The notes under the pieces were generated by a model. It did not search any database. It saw nothing but the letters and a program-made list of their open reading frames with translations, and was not told the DNA's origin. The translations under genes were made by a program, and so were the position numbers. Positions 26,779 through 36,300 of a DNA stretch of 64,000 nucleotides are shown piece by piece (the first letter of the stretch is position 1; each line of letters opens with the position of its first letter). Origin of the DNA: Verrucomicrobiota bacterium (GTDB taxonomy: Bacteria; Verrucomicrobiota; Verrucomicrobiia; Limisphaerales; Fontisphaeraceae); contig JBAXGN010000007.1 in NCBI GenBank assembly GCA_037139415.1, positions 1-64,000 on the forward strand, read 5' to 3'.

Positions 26779-27296
26779 GAGGAATGATCCGATTGAAGAC
26801 GAGGATAGTGGCTGCCCGCCAAAAGGTGGAAATGGGATGCACCAAAGTCGGAACCACGGCAGCCTGAACTACCTTTGCATCGGACCATTCCGCCCGACCA
26901 TCCCCGCGCCAACTGAATTGACGCGGGGAGGCTACCGAACATAGTTCTGGCTTTCCTTCCTATAACCCGCGCAAGGGAAAAATGCAAAAAGCCTTCGTGG
27001 AAAGTGTCGGTTGCTGCAATCCGTGAAAAAGCACGTAGTTTTCAGGGGTGAACCCTGATCCTCGCCTAAGCCCGAGCGCCTCCAAAGATACCCAAGCCAA
27101 TTGGGATCCGGCAAATTCCGTGCCAATCTACAAATTGTATGGAACCGTGATTTGCGAAGAGATCGGCTTAGGCGAGGTATTTTCGCACTTTATTTTTCTT
27201 AGGCGTGGATTTTGGGGTGAATGCTAACGCTTGACAAAAATGGCAGATACGCTTGTTTCTGTAACGACAGAAATAAAAGAAATACCATCTTCATTT
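26779..27296. other. Intergenic region containing a distant inverted-repeat pair
   Basis: No convincing gene. The 13-bp inverted repeats at 27060-27072 and 27165-27177 are the only clear structure. Confidence 0.5.
27060..27177. repeat. 13-bp perfect inverted repeats 92 bp apart
   Basis: CCTCGCCTAAGCC (27060-27072) and GGCTTAGGCGAGG (27165-27177) are exact reverse complements and enclose 92 bp with no gene. The size would fit a very small non-autonomous transposon (MITE-like). No target duplication was recognised. Confidence 0.6.
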
Positions 27297-28226
27297 ATGC
27301 GAATCGTTGTCACTGGCGCGTTTGGTTATTCGGGTAAGTATATTACGCAACGGCTGCTCCAAGCCGGGCATGAAGTGTTGACCCTGACTAATTCGCTTAC
27401 CCGTCCCAATCCGTTTGGCGCGGCGGTGCGGGCGATGCCGTTTAATTTTGATCAGCCCGCGTTGCTGCGAGAATCTTTGGCCGGCGCAGATGCCCTGATC
27501 AATACCTACTGGGTCCGGTTTGATCACGCCTTGTTCCGGCACGACACTGCGGTTGCCAATACCCGCACGCTCTTTCAATCGGCGAAGGCCGCCGGCATCA
27601 AAAGGATTGTGCATGTCAGCATCACCAATCCGGATATCCGGTCCCCGCTGCCGTATTTTCGCGGCAAGGCAGAGCTGGAAACGGCGCTGCAAGATATCGG
27701 TTGCTCGTACTCCATTTTGCGGCCCACGGTGCTTTTTGGTAAGGAAGACGTGTTGATCAACAATATCGCGTGGGGGATAAGGCATCTGCCGGTGTTTGGA
27801 GTGTTTGGAGACGGCCAATACCGATTGCAGCCAATCTATGTGGACGATCTGGCAGCCTTGGCGGTGGATCAGGTTCAGCAATCGCAAAATGCGGTGATTG
27901 ATGCCATCGGGCCGGAGACGTTTACTTACCGTGGGTTGGTGGAGCACATTGCAGAGACGCTTAGCCTGAAGCGCAAAATCATCCGGGTATCTCCCGCCGT
28001 GGGCTATTGGTCATGTACCTGCCTGGGCTGGGTAATGCGGGATATTGTCATCACGCGTGAGGAAATCCAGGGGCTGATGGAAGGACGATTATGCGTTCAA
28101 TCGCCGCCGGTCGGCACCACCAAGCTGAGCGCGTGGATCAAGCAACATCGGGATACCCTTGGGCTGCATTACACGAGTGAGATGCAACGGCGCACGCATC
28201 GGGGCGAGAGATACGGCAGTAATTAG
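27297..28226 (+). CDS. NAD(P)-binding NmrA-like / sugar epimerase-like protein
   Basis: 309 residues from ATG 27297 (MRIVVTGAFGYSGKYI); an upstream ATG at 27240 and TTG at 27231 would add 19-22 residues before the Rossmann motif. The GxxGYSG nucleotide-binding loop, IKRIVHVSITNP in place of the usual Ser/Tyr region, and GDGQYRLQPIYVDDLA match atypical short-chain dehydrogenases of the NmrA/NDUFA9 type. The catalytic Tyr-x3-Lys is seen only loosely (PYFRGKAELE), so it may be a redox sensor or an epimerase-like enzyme. It is cytoplasmic. Confidence 0.7.
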   Translation: MRIVVTGAFGYSGKYITQRLLQAGHEVLTLTNSLTRPNPFGAAVRAMPFNFDQPALLRESLAGADALINTYWVRFDHALFRHDTAVANTRTLFQSAKAAGIKRIVHVSITNPDIRSPLPYFRGKAELETALQDIGCSYSILRPTVLFGKEDVLINNIAWGIRHLPVFGVFGDGQYRLQPIYVDDLAALAVDQVQQSQNAVIDAIGPETFTYRGLVEHIAETLSLKRKIIRVSPAVGYWSCTCLGWVMRDIVITREEIQGLMEGRLCVQSPPVGTTKLSAWIKQHRDTLGLHYTSEMQRRTHRGERYGSN

Positions 28227-28342
28227 AGTTTTGCCTGGTTTGAGTTCATCGCGTGTGAGATGTCTGAATTTACTTTTTCTACACAATTCTCCTTGCTGTT
28301 TTGACGGGGCTACATTGAAATGACGCAGAGCTTAACCGCCCT

Positions 28343-28444
28343 ATGAAACTATTTATCATACTGATGGTCATCACTGCGCTGACGGCTGGCGCGGCGGTGG
28401 CTCAAACCGTCAACTTCGACCATGTCAAGTTAATCAAATTATGA
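28343..28444 (+). pseudogene. Orphan signal peptide coupled by ATGA to the next gene
   Basis: ATG 28343 starts MKLFIILMVITALTAGAAVA, a clear signal peptide. It continues QTVNFDHVKLIKL and stops. The stop overlaps the ATG of the ADP-ribosylglycohydrolase gene (ATGA at 28441-28444). The post-signal residues QTVNFD resemble the first residues of some secreted carbohydrate-active proteins, but this is too short to assign. It is probably what remains of an operon partner deleted in its middle, or a translated leader. Confidence 0.5.
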
Positions 28445-29625
28445 ACAAACACATGCAGTTAGTTGCCCTCGTCTTTGCGCTGGCCCTCCCGACTACCGCG
28501 TCTGCCGAAGATGTCTCTCGGGATGGCTTGCTTGACCGCATTTACGGCGGTTGGACCGGTATGTTGATCGGCGGCATTGAAGGGCTGCCGCACGAATGGA
28601 AATACAAGGAGCAACCGCGTGATACGCTGCCGGAATTCACCTTCCTGAAGAATGGGGCGCGGACCGATGATGATAATGATTTTGAGTGGACGCACTTGTG
28701 GTTTATGGCCAAAGAGGGCGAGATTAAGTTGCCCTATTCCCGGATCGTGGAGATTTGGAAGGCGAACATGAACTCCGGCATCTGGGTCGCGAACAAGAAG
28801 GCGCGTGAACTGATGGATCAGGGAGTCGTGCCGCCCGCCACCGGCACGGTGGCCCGCAACCCGCACGCCTGGTATAATCTTTCCGGCCAGTTCTGTGTGG
28901 AGTCGTATGGCCTGATTGCCCCCGGTATGCCGCAGACGGCGGCGGACATCGGCCTTCACTATGCCCGTATTGCGGTCTCCGAGGAGCCGCTCCAGGCTGC
29001 GCAATATTGGACGAGCCTTATCAGCCTGCGCGCGTTTCACCAAGGTACGGTCGAGGAGGCGATGCAACTCGCCCTTGCGGCGGTGGACCCCAAGAGTTGC
29101 ATGGCGGAAGTCGTGGCGGATGCGTGTAATGTGTTTCACGCCAATGCCGACGACTGGAAAGCCGCCCGGCGCGTGTTGGATGACAAGTGGCGCAAGCAAC
29201 GCAAGTGGAACGATAACTCCACGCCCGTCAACGGCGCGATGACCTGCCTGGCCTTGCTCTATGGCAAGGACGACTTCTATCGTACGCTGCAATACGCGAT
29301 GGCAATGGGGCATGACGCCGATTGCAATGCCGCCACCGCCGGCACGGTCGTGGGAGTGCGGCTTGGGCTCAAGCACATTGCCGCGCTGCCGCAGTTCAAG
29401 ATGCCCGACCGTTACGTGAACAAGACGCGCCCGCAGTTACCAGCCGAGTGCAAGGTCAGCGAGCAGGCCGATACCCTCTTGCGCATCGCTGAACGCATCA
29501 TCCTGGCCAACGGCGGCGAACGCATCACGCTCGGTGGTCAGCCTGGCTATCGCGTGAAAACTCAATCGCCGCGAATGCTCGAGCCCTTACCCGAAAAGCC
29601 GCATGGGCCAGATAATAAACCATGA
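28441..29625 (+). CDS. Secreted ADP-ribosylglycohydrolase-family protein
   Basis: 394 residues with a signal peptide (about 1-22). ADP-ribosylglycohydrolase features are LLDRIYGGWTGMLIGGIEGL near the N terminus, the acidic ARTDDDNDFEW (metal ligands) and MGHDADCNAATAGTVVG near residue 285, the canonical second metal site. The family removes ADP-ribose from proteins or nucleic acids, but divergent secreted members in Verrucomicrobiota and Planctomycetota are found in carbohydrate operons, so the substrate may differ. The start is coupled to the orphan leader. Confidence 0.8.
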   Translation: MNKHMQLVALVFALALPTTASAEDVSRDGLLDRIYGGWTGMLIGGIEGLPHEWKYKEQPRDTLPEFTFLKNGARTDDDNDFEWTHLWFMAKEGEIKLPYSRIVEIWKANMNSGIWVANKKARELMDQGVVPPATGTVARNPHAWYNLSGQFCVESYGLIAPGMPQTAADIGLHYARIAVSEEPLQAAQYWTSLISLRAFHQGTVEEAMQLALAAVDPKSCMAEVVADACNVFHANADDWKAARRVLDDKWRKQRKWNDNSTPVNGAMTCLALLYGKDDFYRTLQYAMAMGHDADCNAATAGTVVGVRLGLKHIAALPQFKMPDRYVNKTRPQLPAECKVSEQADTLLRIAERIILANGGERITLGGQPGYRVKTQSPRMLEPLPEKPHGPDNKP

Positions 29626-29650
29626 ACCCAAAGGCCGCCATTGGGCTTAC

Positions 29651-29660
29651 AAGGAGGAGG
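29651..29660 (+). promoter_or_regulatory. Strong Shine-Dalgarno sequence of the Sua5/TsaC gene
   Basis: AAGGAGGAGG is an almost full complement of the 16S tail and one of the few textbook ribosome-binding sites in the window. Its spacing of 10 bases favours ATG 29668 over ATG 29662. Confidence 0.7.
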
Positions 29661-29667
29661 CATGCAG

Positions 29668-30693
29668 ATGGCTAACACAGCGCGAGTTTTGGCTACCAGT
29701 TCTGCCGTCCTGTTTGAGCAGGCGGTGGCGCAGGCAGCGGCGGCGCTGTCAAAAGGCGAGGTGGTGGCGCTGCCCACGGAGACCGTTTATGGCCTGGCAG
29801 CCAATGCCCTGAACGCGGCGGCGGTGCAAACGATTTTTCAAATCAAAGGCCGCCCGGCCCATAATCCCATCATCGTGCATGTGGCTGATCTGGAGATGGC
29901 GCGGCAATGCGTGGCGCGGTGGCCGGCAGTGGCGTCCCGGCTGGCGGCGGCGTTTTGGCCGGGCCCGTTGACGCTGGTGCTGAACCGATCGGCAGCCATA
30001 CCGGATCTGGTGACAGCGGGAGGCCCCACCGTGGGCGTCCGTTGGCCGGCGCATCCGTTCATTCAGGCGGTGATCCGGCGCTGTGGTTTTCCCCTGGCGG
30101 CCCCCAGCGCCAACACGTCCAACCAGATTTCACCCACCAGTGCGGCGCATGTGGTCAAGGATTTGGGCAATCGAATTGCGCTGGTGGTGGATGGGGGACA
30201 ATGCCAGGTTGGTATTGAATCCACCGTGCTGGATATCTCCACCGCACCCGCGCGGATACTGCGCCCCGGCATGATTCACGAGGAGTCCTTGCGAGCGGTC
30301 TTGGGGCCTGGCGGACTGGTCACCGAGTCGGCGGGCGAGTTGGCCAGCCAGGCGTTGCGCAGTCCCGGGCAGTTACCCAAGCATTATTCGCCCAAAGCGC
30401 GTTTGTGGCTGCGCGAATGGGAGACGGAGAAGAGTCTGGGCGAACAACTCAAGGCTGCTGGCCTGTCGGCAAGCCGTGCCTGGATTATTGCCCATACGCG
30501 GATTCCCTCCAGCGAGACCTTCCAGGGAGTGAGTGTGATCCCGCACGATCCAGTCGCCTTTGCCCGCGCTATTTACGCCGAACTGCATCGGTGCGACGCG
30601 GAAAATCCCGAAGTGATTGTGGTGGAGCAACCGCCCGGTACTCCGCCGTGGCGAGCGATTATGGATCGGCTGACGCGGGCGTCCGCAAAGTAA
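29668..30693 (+). CDS. L-threonylcarbamoyladenylate synthase (Sua5/TsaC, two-domain)
   Basis: 341 residues. The N-terminal YrdC domain has PTETVYGLAANA, IKGRPAHNPIIVHV and APSANTSNQISPTSA. The C-terminal Sua5 domain begins after the linker SPGQLPKHYSPKA (about residue 240), so it is the long Sua5 type. It makes threonylcarbamoyl-AMP from Thr, bicarbonate and ATP for the tRNA t6A37 modification, in the cytoplasm. It converges on the HzsA-related gene, and the two coding regions overlap by 35 bp at their 3' ends. Confidence 0.93.
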   Translation: MANTARVLATSSAVLFEQAVAQAAAALSKGEVVALPTETVYGLAANALNAAAVQTIFQIKGRPAHNPIIVHVADLEMARQCVARWPAVASRLAAAFWPGPLTLVLNRSAAIPDLVTAGGPTVGVRWPAHPFIQAVIRRCGFPLAAPSANTSNQISPTSAAHVVKDLGNRIALVVDGGQCQVGIESTVLDISTAPARILRPGMIHEESLRAVLGPGGLVTESAGELASQALRSPGQLPKHYSPKARLWLREWETEKSLGEQLKAAGLSASRAWIIAHTRIPSSETFQGVSVIPHDPVAFARAIYAELHRCDAENPEVIVVEQPPGTPPWRAIMDRLTRASAK

Positions 30694-33226
30694 GCACCAG
30701 TTTTTCGGTTTTGGGTCTGGCGGATATCAACGTCTCGAACGGCATCCCGGGCGGAAGGCCCCAGCGCGGCTTGACGAGTTCGCCGCGCGCCTGTTTCTCC
30801 GGTTCCGTATAGGCACCGTAGAAGTTGCTGTTGCAATCCAGCCACAGCGTGATGCGCCGCAAATCATCGGAGGTCAGTTTCACGTCATAATGGCCTTTGG
30901 CCAATAGCTGATACAATTTGGACACTCGGGCGCCGTCCTGCCCGGGCAGTGAGTATTGCCGTTCGCCGATGGCGGTGCCGTTCCCGCCACTCATGCCCCA
31001 CGCAAATTTTTTCAAGGAATGATAGGCGACCGACCAGCCATATTTGCCAAACCGGTCGCCGTGCAATGAAGGCGACTTCGGTTCGCGATCATGACAGGCG
31101 ACGCATTGGGCATCCAGCACCGGCTGAACCAAACGAGGAAAGGTGATGGGATACGCATCCGCCAATTCACGTTTCAGGGTGGAAGGCGGTCGGCGCAACG
31201 CCATGGGCAGCGTCCCAGCGGCTTGGTTGACGCGGGCTTGCGGGGAGACGTGACACCCGGCGCACATCAACGTTTCACCCGGATGCACATAGGTGTCACT
31301 ACGCATGGTTTGCACCGTCAGCCCTTGTTCATCCAATAATTGAAAGTAAACCGGTGTGCCCGCCGGCAGCGTGAAGCAAACGCTGCCATCCGCTTCCACC
31401 GGAGCGGTCCCGAGCACGCCCCGCGCCAGGGATTGGGCGAACCCGATGTTGGGGTCGTCCATATAGGGATTATCCTTGGGAAAGATATTCACCACCCGAA
31501 CGGCTTTGATTTGCGTTCCGGACGGCCAGGGAGCGCGGTGATCATACACGTTCACGATGGCCACCGTGCCGGTGGTGGGTTGCGGGTTATCGTTTTGCTC
31601 TGCTTTCGCCTGTTGGGTGGCCACTGGAATGACCGGCGGCCGTGGGCGGGCACGCAGCGGGATGGGGTCCAAGCAGGCGATATTCGGGTTGCGATATAGC
31701 AGTTCACGATTGCCAAAGGCATCCAGCAGATACAGGCCGTAGTTGGTTTGGCCGGCGTCATAGACACACAAATAGTAATTCTCACTCAAGGGCCAGGGCG
31801 TGCCATAGACTTCAGCGGCGGGCTTATGATTTCCTTTGCCATGGGCCACGCCGGGCGCGGATTCCGATTCCGGGAAAGGAACTGCCGGGGTGATCCGCTT
31901 CAGTTGGGCGGTGGAACGATCATCCGGTTGCTGAACATCAATCATCACCAGGGACCCATACGCCTGCCCATGATGCGGGGCCGCCACGGCGATGTATTTA
32001 TGCGAGCCGGGAATGGCGCGGATGGACATTTCCATCCACGGCCGCGACTCGCGGCGATCCGGGTAATTGCCGTGCGGACTGCGCGGGTCGCGGCCATCGG
32101 GGAAGCAGGTCCAGAGATGGTGGGCGGCATCCGAATCCCGGTCCACATAATCCCAGCGCGTGTAAATGATCATGCCGTGGTTATCCACGCTGGGCTGCCA
32201 CTCCTGGGTTTCATGCCAGCTTAATTGGATGATGTCGCGGCCATCAGGCATCATCGCGTGCAACGTGGCGGTGGGCAGGGGACGCATCCCGCAACGCACC
32301 TGGCCGCCGGCGCGTTCGGAAATAAAGGCAATCCGGCCATTCGGCAGATAACACGGATCATACTCGTTCCACATGCCATCGGTCAGTTGCGTCAATCCCG
32401 AGCCATCCACGTTCGCGCGGAAAATGTGGTAGGTGCTTTCCGGGCGGAAATAATGGTGTGCCGCCACTTTGTCTTTGACCAGGTCCGCTTTGCGGCAGTA
32501 CTGCCCGTCCCAGGAAGCGTTGTCCGGCACCTGGAACTCCGCTTCGGTGAACGCGAACAGGATGGATTTGCCGTCATAATCCAAATCCAAGCCAATGAAG
32601 CCACCTTGGTTTTCCAACAAGCGTCCCTTGAGCCGGCCATTGGCGACCGGCGCGCGCGCCAGCAAACTCTCGACGTTCGGATGTTCGCCGAAGGGTTGGC
32701 GGAGCACATACACCCCGCCTGCTTTTTCCGCGTTAAAGCCCAAGTATTGATCCACCATGTGACGATGGCCCCGGACTTGTTTGTTGTGTGCAAGGAACAC
32801 AATGGAGTCGAAGTTCAGCAGCGGGTTTTTGAAGGCGATCTGGCGTCGGATGGCGGCGATCTCCGCAAAGCCCGTCCGCAACTCGGCTTCTGCCGGGTGC
32901 GCTTGATTCCGCAGCGAGTCCACCTTGGGTTGCAGAGCGATCAGGGAGGATGTTTCGTTACGAAGATCCGGCACGGCGGGCATGGCACTGAGATCATTGA
33001 GCAACGCGCGGGTGCGGCGCCAGATGACATCCACTGGCGTCGCATCGCTCTTGAAAATCATGGCCTCGCGGTGGTGTGACTCCGCCTCGATCCGGGTGAC
33101 GCTCCACGTTGAACGCCCTTGAATCTCCCGTTGTAGTTCCGAATACTCCGCCTCGGACGCGATAGGAGCCGCGCTGAGTTGTGCGACCCAGAGCAGCGGT
33201 ATCAAACAATAGGTCCAGTGTTTCAT
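30659..33226 (-). CDS. HzsA-related secreted protein with two CxxCH haem motifs
   Basis: 855 residues with a signal peptide (MKHWTYCLIPLLWVAQLSAA). Residues about 150-480 contain beta-propeller-type segments (GSGLTQLTDGMWNEYDPCYL, PNGRIAFISERAG) like the N-terminal and middle domains of hydrazine synthase subunit alpha. CAGCH at about residue 655 and CVACH at about 708 are c-type haem sites. Proteins of this HzsA-related family occur in many Verrucomicrobiota and Planctomycetota that do not do anammox. No HzsB/C partner is nearby, so hydrazine synthesis should not be inferred. It is predicted periplasmic. Confidence 0.75.
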   Translation of the reverse strand: MKHWTYCLIPLLWVAQLSAAPIASEAEYSELQREIQGRSTWSVTRIEAESHHREAMIFKSDATPVDVIWRRTRALLNDLSAMPAVPDLRNETSSLIALQPKVDSLRNQAHPAEAELRTGFAEIAAIRRQIAFKNPLLNFDSIVFLAHNKQVRGHRHMVDQYLGFNAEKAGGVYVLRQPFGEHPNVESLLARAPVANGRLKGRLLENQGGFIGLDLDYDGKSILFAFTEAEFQVPDNASWDGQYCRKADLVKDKVAAHHYFRPESTYHIFRANVDGSGLTQLTDGMWNEYDPCYLPNGRIAFISERAGGQVRCGMRPLPTATLHAMMPDGRDIIQLSWHETQEWQPSVDNHGMIIYTRWDYVDRDSDAAHHLWTCFPDGRDPRSPHGNYPDRRESRPWMEMSIRAIPGSHKYIAVAAPHHGQAYGSLVMIDVQQPDDRSTAQLKRITPAVPFPESESAPGVAHGKGNHKPAAEVYGTPWPLSENYYLCVYDAGQTNYGLYLLDAFGNRELLYRNPNIACLDPIPLRARPRPPVIPVATQQAKAEQNDNPQPTTGTVAIVNVYDHRAPWPSGTQIKAVRVVNIFPKDNPYMDDPNIGFAQSLARGVLGTAPVEADGSVCFTLPAGTPVYFQLLDEQGLTVQTMRSDTYVHPGETLMCAGCHVSPQARVNQAAGTLPMALRRPPSTLKRELADAYPITFPRLVQPVLDAQCVACHDREPKSPSLHGDRFGKYGWSVAYHSLKKFAWGMSGGNGTAIGERQYSLPGQDGARVSKLYQLLAKGHYDVKLTSDDLRRITLWLDCNSNFYGAYTEPEKQARGELVKPRWGLPPGMPFETLISARPKTEKLVLTLRTPASADP

Positions 33227-33389
33227 AGGACTCGTTTCACCGTATCACTATGCGACCGGGGTGCAAGCGCGAAAAAAATGCGTAAAAAAACAGGTGCGTC
33301 CGTAATAAGCTGCTGTTTCAAGCTACGGCAAAGTAGGCGGCCAATCTTGATAGACTCATTTTACGATGTTCAAAACTTCAGTCCCTTCC

Positions 33390-36300
33390 TTACTTCTGAA
33401 GGTCAGTCAGGGTTTTGATTTTGGAGAGAATTTTGTTCAGCTCCTGTTCGCGATTGATCCACCAGTCGGTGGACCAAACGCGGTGGATGGTCCAGCCGCG
33501 TTGTTTGAGCAAGCGCTGCCGCCAGAGGTCACGCGCGCGCGGCGTCCAATCGGGATGATAGGTTTTACCGTCGCATTCGATGCCCAGCAGGTAGCCACGG
33601 TCCGGCTCCGGGTGCAGCACGGCGAGGTCAATGCGGAAGCCGCTTTCGCCGATCTGCGGGACCACCCGCAGGCCGCGCGCCTCCAAAGCTTCCCGCACTT
33701 CCTGCTCAAACAGCGAGGGGGCAGACGCAGGGTCGGGGCCGCCCGGCGCGGCGCTCGTCAGTTTTACTAGGTTTTCCAGCACCGCTTCCTGCGTGGCCGC
33801 GTCGTTGCCCGAGACGGCCTTGGCGTAGTGCAAATAGGCGTGCAAGTAGTCGCGTCCGGTCAGCGTGCCACTGCCGGTCGCCGCGCCCTTGGCCATGCGT
33901 TCGGAAATCTCGGCCAAGGGCATGGAGGTAATGATGACGTCCGCCAGTTTGGCGCGGGTGATGGCCACGTTGAGGCGCCGCTCGCCGCCCGGAAGGTTGA
34001 TGGGGCCAAAGAAGCGGCGGAATTGCCCGGCGGCATCGCGGCCGAAGGTGGTGGAGAAAATCATGACATCCCGCTCGTCGCCCTGGACGGATTCGAGGTT
34101 CTTGACGAAGAAGCCGACGTCTTGATCGCCTTCGGCACGGTTGCGTTCCGCCAAATATTTGACCTCGAACGCGGGGTCCTTGGCAGCCTCGTCCATCAGC
34201 AGGTCTTCGATGAGATCGCGTTGGCGCTCATTGAAGGTCACGATGCCAATGGTGGGCGGGACACTGTCCACCATCCAAAATTGGCGCAAGACACCAATGA
34301 CTTTCTGGGCTTCGATGCGGTTGCAGTTTTTCTCGTAGATGCCGTTGACTTCCTTCAGGACAAGCGGCGGGCTGCCTTGGACGACCGTGCGGCAGGCAGG
34401 CGGCACCTGGAGTTGACCACCGTAAAAGGCGTGGTTGGAAAATTGGATAAGCTGGGGATAGGCTGAGCGGTAATGGACGCTGAGCAGGCATTCGTGGAGC
34501 AGCGGCTTGGAGGCTTCGAGCAAATCCGTAACCGCCATGGCCTGTTCAGCGTTGGCCACCTCGATTTGGCGTTGCAGATCGGGCTGTGCCTCAGCGGCGA
34601 CGGCAGCTTCCTCAAGGTCCAGGTCCTCTGTGCCGAAGGAAAAGGAGGATTGGAAAAAGGCGGTGGGCGGCAATTGTTTCTCGTCGCCGGCCACGACGAG
34701 CCGCTTAGCACGAAAGATGGCCGGCACGGCCTGCTCGACGGGGCATTGGGAGGCCTCATCAAAGATCACGACGTCAAAAAAACCGTTCTGGAGCGGAAAA
34801 ATCTGGCTGGCGGTGTTCGGATTGGTCAGCCAGCAGGGACGGAAATCAAACAGCCCCGCCGGTTCGCCCAGCTCGACAACCTGACGCAGGCGCTTGCTGT
34901 TGGGGCCGCGGCTTACGAGCACGCCGCCAAAGTCCGCCTTGCGCCGTTGAAGTTGCAGCGCCTTCCAATGTTGCTTGATGTGCTCCACTTCGAGTGTCCG
35001 CTTGCGCGCGAGCGATTCGCCGAGTTGCCGGCGGGTTTCATCATATTGCGGCACGGTCATTTCCTTGAGCGCGGGCCAGCGTGCCTGGCACTCTTCGATC
35101 CACGCGTACCAGGCGGAAAGCCGGGTGACGTGCCACCAGCGCTCCGCGTAATCCCCGACCGGCGGATGCGATGGTTCCTCCTGTTCCAGCACGGCGAGAA
35201 CATCCCGTCCCAAGCCCTGCCAGCGTCCACGTTGCAAATCCAGCTTCTGCAGCGACTCGAGCGACTCGAACCCGGCGGTCATCGTTTCCACATCGTTGCC
35301 GATGGTAACCCCGCGCAACTGCTGTTGGCGCAAGGTATCGAGGTATTCTCCGCGCAGCCATTCCTGAAACGGCTCCAGCGCCGTAAAGACACCCGCCGCG
35401 ACTACCGCGCGTTTGCGGGCGATTTCCAGTTGATTCAGCGCCTTGCGAATCGCAATGCTGTCTTTGCGCTGAAAACCTTTGAGGACCGGGTCCAACGCCG
35501 GTTCGGCGGTCAAGGCGGTTTTCAGGCTGCGGGCGAAGTCCACGCTCTTGGCCTGCGTCTCCAGCCAGAAGACCAGGTCGCCGAAAACCATTTGCAACTC
35601 CTCCGCCGTGAAGCGGCGGTTCAGTTTGAACGCCTTTTTCAGCTTAAAGTGATGCAGGTGGTAAACGGGCGAGAACCAGCGCCACCATGCGCGCTCCATC
35701 GTCAGCAGTCCGGCGATGATTCCGGCCCATTCCAAGGCGAGCGTCAGCCCCGCCTGTTGGTAGCGCTGCGTCCAATTCGGGTTTCCAGCATTTTCGGCCA
35801 GAGCCCGATTGGCCTCGATGAAGGTGTGCAAGGCTTCCGCCATCGCCGTCATTTCCGCCTCGCCTTGCCCACCAACTTTTTCCAGCCATTGCGCGGAGGA
35901 CGCAATGCGGTCCATCTGCATCCCCTCTTCAATTTGCCGCGCCCATGCTGGCATGGCTTTGACAAATTCGGCGGGCGGCATGTGCAACTCCACCCCCAGC
36001 CCCGCTGCGGCGGTGAAGGCCGCGTGCGATTGGTGGGCGACTCGCAGCGCGGAGAGCGATTGCTGCACCCGCTCGCGAAAAATGGGGTCCAGCAGGAAAT
36101 CCTGCGTGCGATGGACCCAGGGATTTTGTTTGGGGCGCGCTGACTGCCATAGTTGGGCGACGGCGGAAATCTCGGTTTGCAGGCTGCGCAATTCCTCGCT
36201 GGTGCGCCCCTTGAACAGGGTCTTCAAGGCATTGCTGGGCTGCCGCAGTTTATTGACGCGGAACAGCCGCGAAACCTCCGAGAGTAAGTCGCGGTACGGA

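Noticed and set aside
27060-27177. Integron attC-like structure
   Set aside because: The inverted pair has CCTAAG/CTTAGG, not the required AAC/GTT triplets, and there is no gene cassette in front of it.
32225-33079. Plus-strand frame antisense to the HzsA-related gene
   Set aside because: A shadow of the conserved minus-strand gene with no recognisable domain.
34473-36143. Long plus-strand frame antisense to the helicase gene
   Set aside because: It is fully within the helicase gene, with no motif or signal, and the opposite strand has conserved SF1 motifs.
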